Source of the DNA: Saprospiraceae bacterium
Lineage (GTDB): Bacteria > Bacteroidota > Bacteroidia > Chitinophagales > Saprospiraceae
Assembly (NCBI GenBank): GCA_026129545.1
Contig: JAHCHX010000002.1
Span: 62,001 to 126,000, forward strand
Direction: 5' to 3'
DNA length: 64,000 nucleotides
Shown: positions 8,236-16,271 of the stretch, piece after piece
Layout of the letters: each line of letters begins with the position of its first letter
Numbering within the stretch: position 1 is the first letter of the stretch
Notes under the pieces: model-generated
What the model was told of the DNA's origin: nothing
What the model saw: the letters and a program-made list of their open reading frames with translations, nothing else
Database searches by the model: none
Made by a program: the position numbers and the translations under genes

Positions 8236-9585
8236 ATGGGCAAACAAATCACCATCCGGCGCGGGTACGATATCAAGTTGGAAGGCGCCGCCGAAAAGAA
8301 AATAAGTGACGTAGCGGCCTCCGATGTCATCGCCGTCAAACCGCCAGACTTCCCCTCCGTCACGCCAAAACTATTGGTCGAGCCGGGAGATGAGGTGCTG
8401 GCGGGACAACCGATATTTTTTGACAAAAACCGTCCCGACCTCCGCTTCTCCTCACCCGTGAGTGGCGAAATCGCGGAAGTGGTGCGCGGCGAAAAACGCC
8501 GCATCATGGAGATTCGCATCATCCCCGACAAGGGTGGGATGAGATATGTGGAGTTTCCGAAAGAAAACCCCGCCAACATGCACCGCGACGACATCGTCAA
8601 GCGGCTCCTCGAAAGCGGCTGCTGGAACTACATCCGCCAACGCCCCTATTCGCTGATTGCCAACCCTGACGACACGCCCAAATCCATTTTCGTCTCTTGT
8701 TTCGACTCCGCACCGCTTGCGCCCGACCTTGACTACATCAAAGACTTTGAGCCGGAAAGCCTGAAAACCGGCCTCGAAGTATTGGCCAAGCTTTCTGCCG
8801 ACAAAGTGCATCTCGGCCTCAAGCCCGGCCAACAGGAAGGCGATTTCCCCGGTACCCACTGCCTCAATCACCATTTTTTCAAAGGCCCCCACCCTGCTGG
8901 CAATGTAGGCATCCAGATTCACCACATTGACCCCATAGAAAAAGGCGACACGGTGTGGTATGTGCATCTGCAAGACTTGCTCATCATCGGGCGCTTGTTC
9001 CTTGAAGGACGCTATCGCGCCGAAAGATTGGTGGCACTCACGGGAAGTTGTGCCACTTGGCCGCACTACCTGCGCGTCATGACGGGGCAACGCATGAGCG
9101 ACCTTGTGGGGGGGCGCCTAAAAACGGAGCACAGCCGCGTCATTCAGGGCAATGTGCTGACCGGAAAGACTTCCTCTGCCGAGGATTTTCTTTCTTTTTA
9201 CACCAACCAAATCACGGCGATACCGGAAGGCGACCAACCCGAATTTCTGGGCTGGCTGCTGCCGGGCTTCAACAAATTGAGCCTATCACGCACCTATCTG
9301 TCGTGGCTTTTCCCCAATCGCACCTACGATCTCGACACCAATCTGCACGGCGAGGAACGCGCGTTCGTGATGAGCGGACAATACGACAGAGTGCTGCCGA
9401 TGAATATCTACCCCGTTTTCCTGTTGAAGGCTATCTTGGCAAAAGACATCGAGCGCATGGAGGCATTGGGGATTTATGAGATTTCGGAAGAGGACTTTGC
9501 CTTGTGCGAGTTTGTGTGCACCTCGAAAATCGAGGTGCAGAAAATAGTGGCGGAGGGGCTGGATTATGTGCGGTTGGAGGGTTGA
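8236..9585 (+). CDS. nqrA: Na+-translocating NADH:quinone reductase subunit A
   Basis: The 449-residue length is typical for NqrA, the peripheral cytoplasmic subunit of the Na+-pumping NADH:quinone oxidoreductase. Family hallmarks seen include a lipoyl/biotinyl-like N-terminal region with VEPGDEVLAGQPIFFDK, a Rossmann-like middle (LLESGCWNYIRQRPYS), PGTHCLNHHFFKGPHPAGNVGIQI with HHIDPI close behind, and TGSCATWPHYLRVMTGQ. The C-terminus, EEDFALCEFVCTSKIEVQ, is strongly conserved. It is the first gene of the nqr set. The following nqrB does not come next; a small membrane-protein gene intervenes. Confidence 0.95.
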   Translation: MGKQITIRRGYDIKLEGAAEKKISDVAASDVIAVKPPDFPSVTPKLLVEPGDEVLAGQPIFFDKNRPDLRFSSPVSGEIAEVVRGEKRRIMEIRIIPDKGGMRYVEFPKENPANMHRDDIVKRLLESGCWNYIRQRPYSLIANPDDTPKSIFVSCFDSAPLAPDLDYIKDFEPESLKTGLEVLAKLSADKVHLGLKPGQQEGDFPGTHCLNHHFFKGPHPAGNVGIQIHHIDPIEKGDTVWYVHLQDLLIIGRLFLEGRYRAERLVALTGSCATWPHYLRVMTGQRMSDLVGGRLKTEHSRVIQGNVLTGKTSSAEDFLSFYTNQITAIPEGDQPEFLGWLLPGFNKLSLSRTYLSWLFPNRTYDLDTNLHGEERAFVMSGQYDRVLPMNIYPVFLLKAILAKDIERMEALGIYEISEEDFALCEFVCTSKIEVQKIVAEGLDYVRLEG

Positions 9586-9656
9586 ATGAGTCGGGTAACA
9601 CCGCAGAACCCCACGAGGGGATTGTTTTGCAACGTTCACCTTTTGCACTCACAGCC

Positions 9657-10010
9657 ATGAATAAGGCATCTAAAACCGTCTATTACTTTGGGTTTTATCT
9701 ACTCTTGGTAGGCACAACGCTCATTTTCGCCCCTAATATACTGTTGTCCATATTTGGCATGGACACGACAGGTGAAGTGTGGATAATGGTGGTAGGAGTC
9801 TTGGTCATCAACATTGGCCTTTACTACATCCTCACCTCCCCCACCAACAACGAAACATTCAACAGAACCACTGTTTACACCCGTGCATTGGTGGTCGCAT
9901 GGTTCGCGTTGTTCGTCATGTTGGGATGGGCAAAACCGGCGCTGCTGTTTTTCGGCGGAGTTGATTTATCGGGAGCAGCATGGACGTGGATTTCTCTGAA
10001 AAAACAATGA
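9657..10010 (+). CDS. Small four-helix membrane protein inserted between nqrA and nqrB
   Basis: The 117-residue protein has four predicted membrane segments (YYFGFYLLLVGTTLIFAPNI, VWIMVVGVLVINIGLYYILT, ALVVAWFALFVMLGWAKPAL, and a shorter AALLFFGGVDLSGAAW-like end). It has no charged catalytic motif and no signal for lipidation. The fold pattern resembles short DUF-type membrane proteins of Bacteroidota, but I cannot name the family. The position inside the nqr operon, 71 bp after nqrA and 40 bp before nqrB, makes co-expression likely. It may be a passenger or an accessory of the complex. The ATG at 9657 follows the nqrA stop and opens the conserved part. Confidence 0.7.
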   Translation: MNKASKTVYYFGFYLLLVGTTLIFAPNILLSIFGMDTTGEVWIMVVGVLVINIGLYYILTSPTNNETFNRTTVYTRALVVAWFALFVMLGWAKPALLFFGGVDLSGAAWTWISLKKQ

Positions 10011-10050
10011 TTATTTGGCAACAAGTCTAACACCAAAGTCAGTATAACTC

Positions 10051-11217
10051 GTGAAATTACTCAGACGCTTAGTTGATTCAGTAAAACCGCATTTCTCCAA
10101 AGGCGGGAAGTTTGAAAAGCTCCATCCTGCTTTCGATGCCTTTGAGACGTTTTTGTTTGTGCCAGCCGAAACGACCAAGCATGGTGTGCACGTGCGCGAT
10201 GCGATGGATATGAAACGCACCATGTTCACCGTCATCATCGCGCTCATACCGACCTTGTTGTTTGGGATGTGGAACGTGGGTTACCAGCACTATCTCGCTT
10301 ATGGCATGGAGGTGTCGCACATTGACAATTTCATGTTTGGCCTGTGGAAAGTGATGCCTATCGTCATTGTCTCCTATGCGGTGGGGTTGGGAGTAGAATT
10401 TGCCTTTGCCGTGCTCAAAGGCCACCAGGTGAGCGAGGGCTATTTGGTCACGGGTCTACTTATCCCACTCACGATGCCTGTCACGGTACCGCTTTGGATG
10501 GTGGCACTGGCTGCGATTTTTTGCACGCTGATCGGCAAGGAGATTTTCGGCGGCACGGGCATGAACTTCATGAACCCCGCCCTGCTAGCCCGCGCCTTTT
10601 TGTTCTTTGCTTTTCCGGCCTATATGTCTGGCGACATCTGGACGGATTTGTCGCCGGAGGCCGGACACGCCCTCGTGGATGCCTACTCCGGCGCAACCAA
10701 CCTCGTGACTTTTGATGCCGATTACACCCAGATGCAGTCCGTGTCCGATATGTTCTGGGGATTTGAGCAGGGCAGCATCGGCGAGACGAGCGTGGCCGCT
10801 TGCCTCATCGGTGCATTTATTCTAATCGTCACAGGCGTGGGCAGTTGGAAAATCATCGTGTCCATGTTTGCGGGCGCTTTGCTCATGGGGCTGGCGCTCA
10901 ACGGCTTGGCTCCTGCCGACGTGCCGACCCATGCGATGCACACGCCTGCCCACTATCACTGGTTGATAGGTGGTTTCGCGTTTGGCGCGGTCTATATGGC
11001 GACCGACCCAGTGAGCGCCGCGCACACGGAAACGGGGAAATGGATTTACGGGCTGCTCATCGGCGCATTCACGGTAATATTGAGGGTGTTCAACCCCGCC
11101 TACCCCGAAGGCGTGATGTTGGCCATTCTGTTGATGAACGTATTTGCACCGTTGATTGACCACATCGTGGTGGAAAGGCATATCAAGCGAAGGATGCGGC
11201 GGATGAAAACGATTTAG
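10051..11217 (+). CDS. nqrB: Na+-translocating NADH:quinone reductase subunit B
   Basis: The 388-residue polytopic membrane subunit contains the FMN attachment motif SGAT with Thr216 as the expected covalent FMN site. It also has the family blocks GGTGMNFMNPALLARAFLFF, GETSVAACLIGA and MATDPVSAAHTETGKWIYG. In Vibrio this subunit also holds riboflavin and contributes to the Na+ path. Its N-terminal HPAFDAFETFLFVP and HVRDAMDMKRTM are also standard. The start is a GTG at 10051; no ATG lies before the conserved N-terminus. Flavinylation would be done by the ApbE encoded at 15300. Confidence 0.95.
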   Translation: MKLLRRLVDSVKPHFSKGGKFEKLHPAFDAFETFLFVPAETTKHGVHVRDAMDMKRTMFTVIIALIPTLLFGMWNVGYQHYLAYGMEVSHIDNFMFGLWKVMPIVIVSYAVGLGVEFAFAVLKGHQVSEGYLVTGLLIPLTMPVTVPLWMVALAAIFCTLIGKEIFGGTGMNFMNPALLARAFLFFAFPAYMSGDIWTDLSPEAGHALVDAYSGATNLVTFDADYTQMQSVSDMFWGFEQGSIGETSVAACLIGAFILIVTGVGSWKIIVSMFAGALLMGLALNGLAPADVPTHAMHTPAHYHWLIGGFAFGAVYMATDPVSAAHTETGKWIYGLLIGAFTVILRVFNPAYPEGVMLAILLMNVFAPLIDHIVVERHIKRRMRRMKTI

Positions 11218-11253
11218 AGAGAGCATAGAAAGGTTTTAGACAGTTTTAGGAAA

Positions 11254-11277
11254 CTCATCACTCATCACTCATCACTA
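11254..11277. repeat. 8-bp tandem repeat in the nqrC leader
   Basis: Three direct copies of an 8-mer (ACTCATCA-type unit) lie between nqrB and nqrC and end 6 bp before the GTG start of nqrC. No clear Shine-Dalgarno sequence is present, so the repeat occupies the position where the ribosome would load. Confidence 0.6.
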
Positions 11278-11283
11278 ACTCTT

Positions 11284-11988
11284 GTGCACACCAACCGATA
11301 TACCTTCATCTACGCAGCCATCATTTCGGTCGTCGCTGCCGTCTTGCTGGCCTTCGCCTCGCAGGGCTTGAAGCCCTTGCAGGATGCCAACATCGCATTG
11401 GACAAAAAAACGAGCATCCTCCGCGCCGTGCGGGTGGATGCCACAGAGCGCACCGCCATCGAAAAAATCTACAACGAGCGCGTCAAGGAGCTGGTCGTCA
11501 ACAGCAAAGGCGAGGAACTCAACGGGGTGAATGCGCAGGCCATCGTGCTGAAAAACGAACTGGCGAAACCCGTCGAACAACGCCAACTGCCGCTATACAT
11601 TTACTCAGGCGACGACGGCAAAAAACGCTACATCGTGCCGATGCATGGTGTGGGGCTGTGGGGGCCGATATGGGGCTACATCAGCATCGAAGAGGATTTC
11701 AACACGGTGTACGGCGCGTTTTTCGACCACAAATCGGAAACGCCGGGCTTGGGCGCGGAGATTTCGGAACGGCCTTTTCAGGAGCAGTTTCAGGGCAAAA
11801 AAATCATGGGCAACGACAACAATTTCGTGTCTGTCCGTGTCGTGAAAAAAACAGCACCCACCGATGTCGCCCCTCAGCACCGTGTGGACGGCATCTCTGG
11901 CGGCACAATTACTTCCAATGGGACGGACAAGATGCTGCATGAGTGTGTGGAGGGGTATTTGGGGTATTTTGGGAAGAGGAAAGGCTAG
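11284..11988 (+). CDS. nqrC: Na+-translocating NADH:quinone reductase subunit C
   Basis: The 234-residue protein has a single N-terminal membrane helix (TFIYAAIISVVAAVLLAFAS) followed by a periplasmic FMN-binding domain. The C-terminal motif DGISGGTITSNG carries the expected covalent FMN site, Thr208, corresponding to Thr225 of Vibrio NqrC, where the motif is usually SGAT. GLGAEISERPFQEQF and GLWGPIWGYI are the other family blocks. The start is GTG at 11284, immediately after an 8-bp tandem repeat. The SGGT rather than SGAT form is, as far as I recall, common in Bacteroidota. Confidence 0.94.
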   Translation: MHTNRYTFIYAAIISVVAAVLLAFASQGLKPLQDANIALDKKTSILRAVRVDATERTAIEKIYNERVKELVVNSKGEELNGVNAQAIVLKNELAKPVEQRQLPLYIYSGDDGKKRYIVPMHGVGLWGPIWGYISIEEDFNTVYGAFFDHKSETPGLGAEISERPFQEQFQGKKIMGNDNNFVSVRVVKKTAPTDVAPQHRVDGISGGTITSNGTDKMLHECVEGYLGYFGKRKG

Positions 11989-12123
11989 CGTTTGAAAGCA
12001 ATTTTTCTGTTGCAACCGTTCGGCATCCCGTAGCCAACAAACAACAGAGACCAATACCGAACCCGAAGAACCTGCTACTTAATTTTAATCATCTAGTGTG
12101 AAAGCACGGTGCGACAAGGAAAA

Positions 12124-12447
12124 ATGGACAAAACACGATTTATAGAAAACTTGGAAGCCGAGATAGAAAAAACGCTATCAAAAATAGAGACTTACAAGGA
12201 AATGGCAGGGCCGATAGCGCCCGATAACGCTATAGGAAGGGTATCTCGGATGGACGCTATCGTGAGCAAGTCAATCGTGGACGACGCCCTGCGGGAGGCA
12301 CAAAACAAATTGAGCCAATTGATGGCGATGAAAATAAAAATTCACGAGCACGGTTTCGGACTGTGCACCAAATGCAAAAAACCGATACCGGAAAAACGAT
12401 TGTTGCTGATGCCGCAGAGTATGTATTGTGTGGATTGCTCGAAGTGA
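12124..12447 (+). CDS. DksA/TraR-type C4 zinc-finger protein within the nqr operon
   Basis: The 107-residue protein has an N-terminal coiled coil or helical hairpin (residues 1-75) and a C-terminal C4 zinc finger, CTKCKKPIPEKRLLLMPQ then MYCVDC, with Cys at 81, 84, 102 and 105. This is the layout of DksA/TraR proteins, which bind the RNA polymerase secondary channel. The acidic DxxDxA tip motif of DksA is not obvious; the tip region here is APDNAIGRVSRMDAI, closer to the TraR-like/YbiI-like relatives. The start at 12124 is preceded by an AAGGA sequence, better supported than the GTG at 12109. It lies between nqrC and nqrD, an unusual place for such a gene. Confidence 0.82.
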   Translation: MDKTRFIENLEAEIEKTLSKIETYKEMAGPIAPDNAIGRVSRMDAIVSKSIVDDALREAQNKLSQLMAMKIKIHEHGFGLCTKCKKPIPEKRLLLMPQSMYCVDCSK

Positions 12448-12463
12448 AAATCCCATTCCAACC

Positions 12464-12495
12464 ATCTCATCAACTTTTATCAACCTTCATCAACA
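12464..12495. repeat. 10-bp tandem repeat in the nqrD leader
   Basis: Three degenerate copies of a decamer of the form TCATCAACTT end 7 bp before the nqrD start codon. Only the CATCAAC orientation is present here, unlike the two-sided version upstream of nqrF. The leader lacks G residues and no Shine-Dalgarno sequence is visible. Confidence 0.6.
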
Positions 12496-12502
12496 TAAAA
12501 AT

Positions 12503-13183
12503 ATGAGCGTCGAAACCGCAACCGCACCGCCCAAAACCGAAGTGAAGCGCGAGCCGCTGTTCTCCAAGAAGAACCGCAAGGTGCTGCGCGACCCATTGGA
12601 CGACAACAACCCCATCACCGTGCAGGTGCTCGGTATATGCTCTGCCCTTGCAGTGACCGTGCAGGTGAAGCCAGCCCTCATCATGTCGTTGGGGGTCATA
12701 TTCGTCTGCGCATTCTCCAACCTCATCATCGCCGTCATCCGCGACAGCATTCCCAATCGCGTGCGCATCATCGTGCAGCTCATCGTGGTGGCTACTTTGG
12801 TGACGCTTGTGGACCAAGTGCTCAAAGCCTTCATGTTCGATGTGAGCAAAAAACTATCGGTGTTTGTCGGCCTCATCATCACCAACTGCATCATCATGGG
12901 GCGGCTTGAGGCCTTCGCAATGGCTCAGCGCCCTTGGCCCTCCTTCCTCGACGGAATAGGCAACGGCGTGGGCTACGGCATCATCCTCGTGGTGGTGGCG
13001 ATTTTCCGCGAGTTGTTGGGGGCCGGCACACTCATGGGCTACAAAATCGTTCCGCAATGGGCCTACGATATGGGCTACGTCAACAATGGCCTCATGGTAC
13101 TGCCACCCGCGGCGCTGTTCGTCATTGGGATTTATATCTGGTGGCAACGGGGACGGAATCGGAAACTGATAAATGCTTCTTGA
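12503..13183 (+). CDS. nqrD: Na+-translocating NADH:quinone reductase subunit D
   Basis: The 226-residue membrane subunit has six predicted helices. It has the two conserved cysteines that, with those of NqrE, coordinate the intramembrane iron centre: Cys46 in VLGICSALAV and Cys129 in IITNCIIMGRLEAFAM. Other blocks are FRELLGAGTLMG and LPPAALFVIGIYIWW. A hydrophilic N-terminal extension of about 30 residues (rich in Lys, Glu and Pro) precedes the conserved NPITVQVLGICSAL and is longer than in Vibrio NqrD. The ATG at 12503 was chosen because it follows the DksA-like gene, directly after a decamer repeat leader. Confidence 0.94.
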   Translation: MSVETATAPPKTEVKREPLFSKKNRKVLRDPLDDNNPITVQVLGICSALAVTVQVKPALIMSLGVIFVCAFSNLIIAVIRDSIPNRVRIIVQLIVVATLVTLVDQVLKAFMFDVSKKLSVFVGLIITNCIIMGRLEAFAMAQRPWPSFLDGIGNGVGYGIILVVVAIFRELLGAGTLMGYKIVPQWAYDMGYVNNGLMVLPPAALFVIGIYIWWQRGRNRKLINAS

Positions 13184-13238
13184 CTCCTTTTGTCATGGTA
13201 TAGGATGACAAAAAAAGATGGTAACCAACAACTAAAAC

Positions 13239-13853
13239 ATGGAAAATCTGCTCAACATACTCATCAAATCCATTTTCGTCGAGAACGTGGTGTTCGCGTT
13301 TTTCCTCGGGATGTGCTCTTTTTTGGCCGTGTCGAAAAAAGTAAAAACGGCATTTGGCCTCGGCCTCGCCGTCATTTTCGTGATGGTGCTGACCACGCCA
13401 CTCAACTACCTGATTTTGACCTATATGCTCAAAGACGGCGCGTTGGCATGGATACATCCTTCACTGGCAACGGTGGATTTGACCTTTCTGTCGTTCATCC
13501 TCTTCATCTCCACCATTGCGGGCGCGGTGCAATTGGTGGAAATGGTGGTGGAAAAATTCACGCCGGCCCTCTACAACGCGCTCGGCATTTTCCTCCCGCT
13601 CATCACGGTGAACTGTTCCATCCTCGGCACTTCGCTCTTCATGCAGGAGCGCGAGTACAATTTTGCTGAAACAGCCGTGTTCTCCGTGGGGGCGGGCATC
13701 GGATTTTTCATTGCCATCGTATTGTTGGCAGCCATCCGAGAGCGGCTGCGCTATTCCAACATCCCCGAACCATTGCAAGGCTTGGGCATGGCCATGATAG
13801 TCACGGGACTGATGGGCATGGCGTTTCTGAGTTTCTCCGGTATTCAACTTTGA
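13239..13853 (+). CDS. nqrE: Na+-translocating NADH:quinone reductase subunit E
   Basis: The 204-residue membrane protein is homologous and antiparallel to NqrD. The conserved iron-centre cysteines are Cys26 (FFLGMCSFLAVSKK) and Cys126 (LITVNCSILGTSLFMQ). The N-terminal SIFVENVVFAFFLGMCSFLA and the C-terminal IPEPLQGLGMAMIVTGLMGMAF are typical of the family. It lies 55 bp after nqrD. It is followed by an inverted decamer array and then nqrF. Confidence 0.95.
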   Translation: MENLLNILIKSIFVENVVFAFFLGMCSFLAVSKKVKTAFGLGLAVIFVMVLTTPLNYLILTYMLKDGALAWIHPSLATVDLTFLSFILFISTIAGAVQLVEMVVEKFTPALYNALGIFLPLITVNCSILGTSLFMQEREYNFAETAVFSVGAGIGFFIAIVLLAAIRERLRYSNIPEPLQGLGMAMIVTGLMGMAFLSFSGIQL

Positions 13854-13858
13854 AACAG

Positions 13859-13947
13859 GTTAATAAAGGTTGATGAAGGTTTAAATCGTTGATAAAAAAA
13901 TCAACCCTCATCAACTCTTATCAACCCTCATTTACCTTCATCAACTT
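13859..13947. repeat. Inverted array of 10-bp repeats between nqrE and nqrF
   Basis: About four degenerate copies of GTTGATGAAG-type decamers (13859-13900) are followed by about five copies of the reverse complement, of form TCATCAACCC (13901-13947). The two halves can fold into a long hairpin. The right half ends 10 bp before the nqrF start, so it is both an operon-internal hairpin and a leader. Confidence 0.7.
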
Positions 13948-13957
13948 AATAATAGAA

Positions 13958-15208
13958 ATGCTCCCGATAATTTCCAGCAGCATCGTCGTTTTCATTCTGG
14001 TCATCTTCCTGCTGACCTTCCTCATCCTCACGGCCAAAGACCGATTGCTGCCACAGAAGGATGTGGCCATCGTCATCAACGGCAATGCAGACAGGCCGCT
14101 CATCGTGAAGCCGGGCAGTACCCTGCTCACCACCCTGTCGTCGCACAACCTGTTCTTGGCCTCTGCTTGCGGCGGCGGCGGCACTTGCGCCATGTGCAAA
14201 TGCCAAGTGTACAGCGGCGGCGGCGAAGTGCTAGCGACCGAGACCAACCACCTCAATCGCCGCGAAGTAGCGGAAAAATTGCGCCTCGCCTGTCAGGTAA
14301 AAGTGAAGGAAGACATGGAAATCCGTGTGCCCGATGCCGTTTTTGGCGTGAAAAAATGGGAGTGCGAGGTCGTTTCAAACGAAAACGTATCGACCTACAT
14401 AAAAGAGTTTGTGGTGAAATTGCCGCCCGGCGAAAACCTCAAATTCCGCTCAGGCGACTACATTCAGGTGGATGTGCCGGAGATGACCATCAACTATAAA
14501 ACAGACCTCTATAACATACCCGACAAATTCAAGGACGACTACGACAACTACAAAATCTGGGACTTGAAAACGACGGTGCCGGAGCCGATTTTCCGCGCCT
14601 ACTCGATGGCCAACCACCCAGCGGAAGGCAACATCATCAAACTCAACATCCGCATCGCCACACCGCCCTGGGACCGCGAGAAAAAAGGCTGGAAAGACGT
14701 GCCGCCCGGCTACTGCTCCTCCTACGTTTTTTCGCGCAAGCCTGGCGACAAAGTGACCATCAGCGGCCCGTATGGGGAATTCCATATCAAAGACACCGAC
14801 AAAGAGATGGTGTATATCGGCGGCGGCGCTGGCATGGCACCTTTGCGCTCACACATTTTTCACCTGTTTCACACAGCGAAAACCAAGCGTAAAGTTTCCT
14901 TCTGGTATGGTGCGCGCAGCCGGCGCGAGATTTTTTACGAAGACGAATTCCGCGCCATCGAAAAGGATTTCCCAAACTTCCAATTCCACATCGCGCTCTC
15001 CGAACCGCTGCCCGACGACAACTGGACGGGCTACACGGGCTTTATCCACAGCGTGGTGCTAAAAGAGTATTTGGACAAACACCCCGAACCCGAAGAGGTC
15101 GAATACTACCTCTGCGGCCCGCCGATGATGAACGAAGCCGTGAAAAAAATGCTCGACAACCTCGGCGTGCCCAAAACAAATATCGCCCTCGATGATTTTG
15201 GGATTTGA
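13958..15208 (+). CDS. nqrF: Na+-translocating NADH:quinone reductase subunit F
   Basis: The 416-residue protein is the electron entry subunit. It has an N-terminal membrane helix (IVVFILVIFLLTFLILT), then a ferredoxin domain with the 2Fe-2S ligand pattern ACGGGGTCAMCKC and a later Cys in RLACQVKV. A ferredoxin-reductase domain follows, with the FAD motif FRAYSMANHP, the NAD-binding YIGGGAGMAPLRSH, and the C-terminal EYYLCGPPMMNEAV. NADH is oxidised here and electrons pass through FAD and 2Fe-2S into the NqrD/E iron centre. The start at 13958 opens the membrane helix; an upstream in-frame start runs through the repeat. Confidence 0.95.
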   Translation: MLPIISSSIVVFILVIFLLTFLILTAKDRLLPQKDVAIVINGNADRPLIVKPGSTLLTTLSSHNLFLASACGGGGTCAMCKCQVYSGGGEVLATETNHLNRREVAEKLRLACQVKVKEDMEIRVPDAVFGVKKWECEVVSNENVSTYIKEFVVKLPPGENLKFRSGDYIQVDVPEMTINYKTDLYNIPDKFKDDYDNYKIWDLKTTVPEPIFRAYSMANHPAEGNIIKLNIRIATPPWDREKKGWKDVPPGYCSSYVFSRKPGDKVTISGPYGEFHIKDTDKEMVYIGGGAGMAPLRSHIFHLFHTAKTKRKVSFWYGARSRREIFYEDEFRAIEKDFPNFQFHIALSEPLPDDNWTGYTGFIHSVVLKEYLDKHPEPEEVEYYLCGPPMMNEAVKKMLDNLGVPKTNIALDDFGI

Positions 15209-15234
15209 TAAAATGATGCACACTCTGTGTTTTT

Positions 15235-15305
15235 TGTCATTCTGTCGGAATCCGTCCGCTCTACGTTTTCCCCTCGTAGGGTGGACGGATGCTTACAGCA
15301 TGACA
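15235..15305. repeat. REP/MITE-like palindrome overlapping the apbE start codon
   Basis: A 71-bp near-palindrome begins TGTCATTCTG and ends with the reverse complement of TGTCATGCTG. The arms are about 31 nt with scattered mismatches; they also share ATCCGTCC and CTACG blocks around a short T/C-rich loop. It fills the gap between nqrF and apbE. The apbE ATG (15300-15302) lies inside its right arm. Confidence 0.72.
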
Positions 15306-16271
15306 AAGTTTATCGTGCTTGTTGCCCTTCTCACCTCCTGCGGAAAAGAAAAACCCACCTACACCACTCTCGCCGGCAAGGCGCAAGGCACCACTTTCAC
15401 CATCACCTACCAAGATTCGCTTGCACGCGACTTTTCCCAACCCGTTGACAGCCTCTTCCGCCTGATGGACAAAAGTATGTCGCTGTGGGACAGCGCCTCC
15501 GTCATCAGCCGAATGAATCGCAACGAGCCGGGGGTGGTGGCCGACGAGCACTTCATCGCCGTTTTTGAAAAAGCAAGGAGCATCTCTGAAACCACCGACG
15601 GCATATTCGACGCGACAGTGGGGCCACTGGTGAAGGCTTGGGGATTCAGCATCAAAAAAGGGTTGCCACCGCCCGATTCGACGCAAGTGGACAGCCTGCG
15701 GCAACTTGTTGGTTTTCAAAAAATACGGCTCGAAAACGGCGTTTTGAAAAAAACCGACCCGCGCATGGAAATTGATTTCAACGCCATCGCGCAAGGCTAC
15801 ACGGTGGACGTGATGGCTGATTTTTTAGAAAAACAAGGCGTGAAAAACTACCTCGTGGAAATTGGGGGAGAAGTACGCGCTGCTGGCGTGAATGAACGCG
15901 GCAGTGTCTGGAACATCGGCATTGACAAACCCGTCGAAAATGAAAAAGGCCGGCCCTTGCAAACCACCGTCGCGCTGAGCGGAAAATCACTTGCCACCTC
16001 CGGCAGTTACCGCAAGTTCGTGGAGCGCGACGGCAAAAAATTCAGCCACGCCATAGACCCCAAAACCGGCTACCCCATCACGCACAATCTCTTGAGCGTG
16101 TCGGTCATCGCCGACGATTGCACCACTGCCGATGCGTACGCGACGGCCTTTTTGGTGCTCGGCATGGAAAAAGCGATGGAACTGGCGCAGCAACTGGGTT
16201 TGGAGGCTTACTGCATTTACGAGGATGAAAAGGGCGCGTTGCAAGTGCGAGCCACGCCGGGGTTTCAGTAA
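15300..16271 (+). CDS. apbE: FAD:protein FMN transferase (flavin transferase)
   Basis: The 323-residue lipoprotein has the signal FIVLVALLTSCGKEK, with the lipidated Cys at about 13. ApbE hallmarks are MDKSMSLWDSASVISRMNR, DFNAIAQGYTVDVMADFL, NYLVEIGGEVRAAG, and the C-terminal FSHAIDPKTGYPITHNLLSV and DDCTTADAYATAFLVLGM. The enzyme takes FMN from FAD and links it to Thr in NqrB and NqrC, whose SGAT/SGGT motifs are encoded upstream. Its place directly after nqrF fits this. The ATG at 15300 sits inside a palindromic repeat; upstream in-frame ATG codons lack a signal peptide. Confidence 0.94.
   Translation: MTKFIVLVALLTSCGKEKPTYTTLAGKAQGTTFTITYQDSLARDFSQPVDSLFRLMDKSMSLWDSASVISRMNRNEPGVVADEHFIAVFEKARSISETTDGIFDATVGPLVKAWGFSIKKGLPPPDSTQVDSLRQLVGFQKIRLENGVLKKTDPRMEIDFNAIAQGYTVDVMADFLEKQGVKNYLVEIGGEVRAAGVNERGSVWNIGIDKPVENEKGRPLQTTVALSGKSLATSGSYRKFVERDGKKFSHAIDPKTGYPITHNLLSVSVIADDCTTADAYATAFLVLGMEKAMELAQQLGLEAYCIYEDEKGALQVRATPGFQ

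Noticed and set aside
13859..13947. CRISPR array
   Set aside because: The repeats are 10 bp, contiguous and mirrored, with no unique spacers; no cas genes occur in the window.
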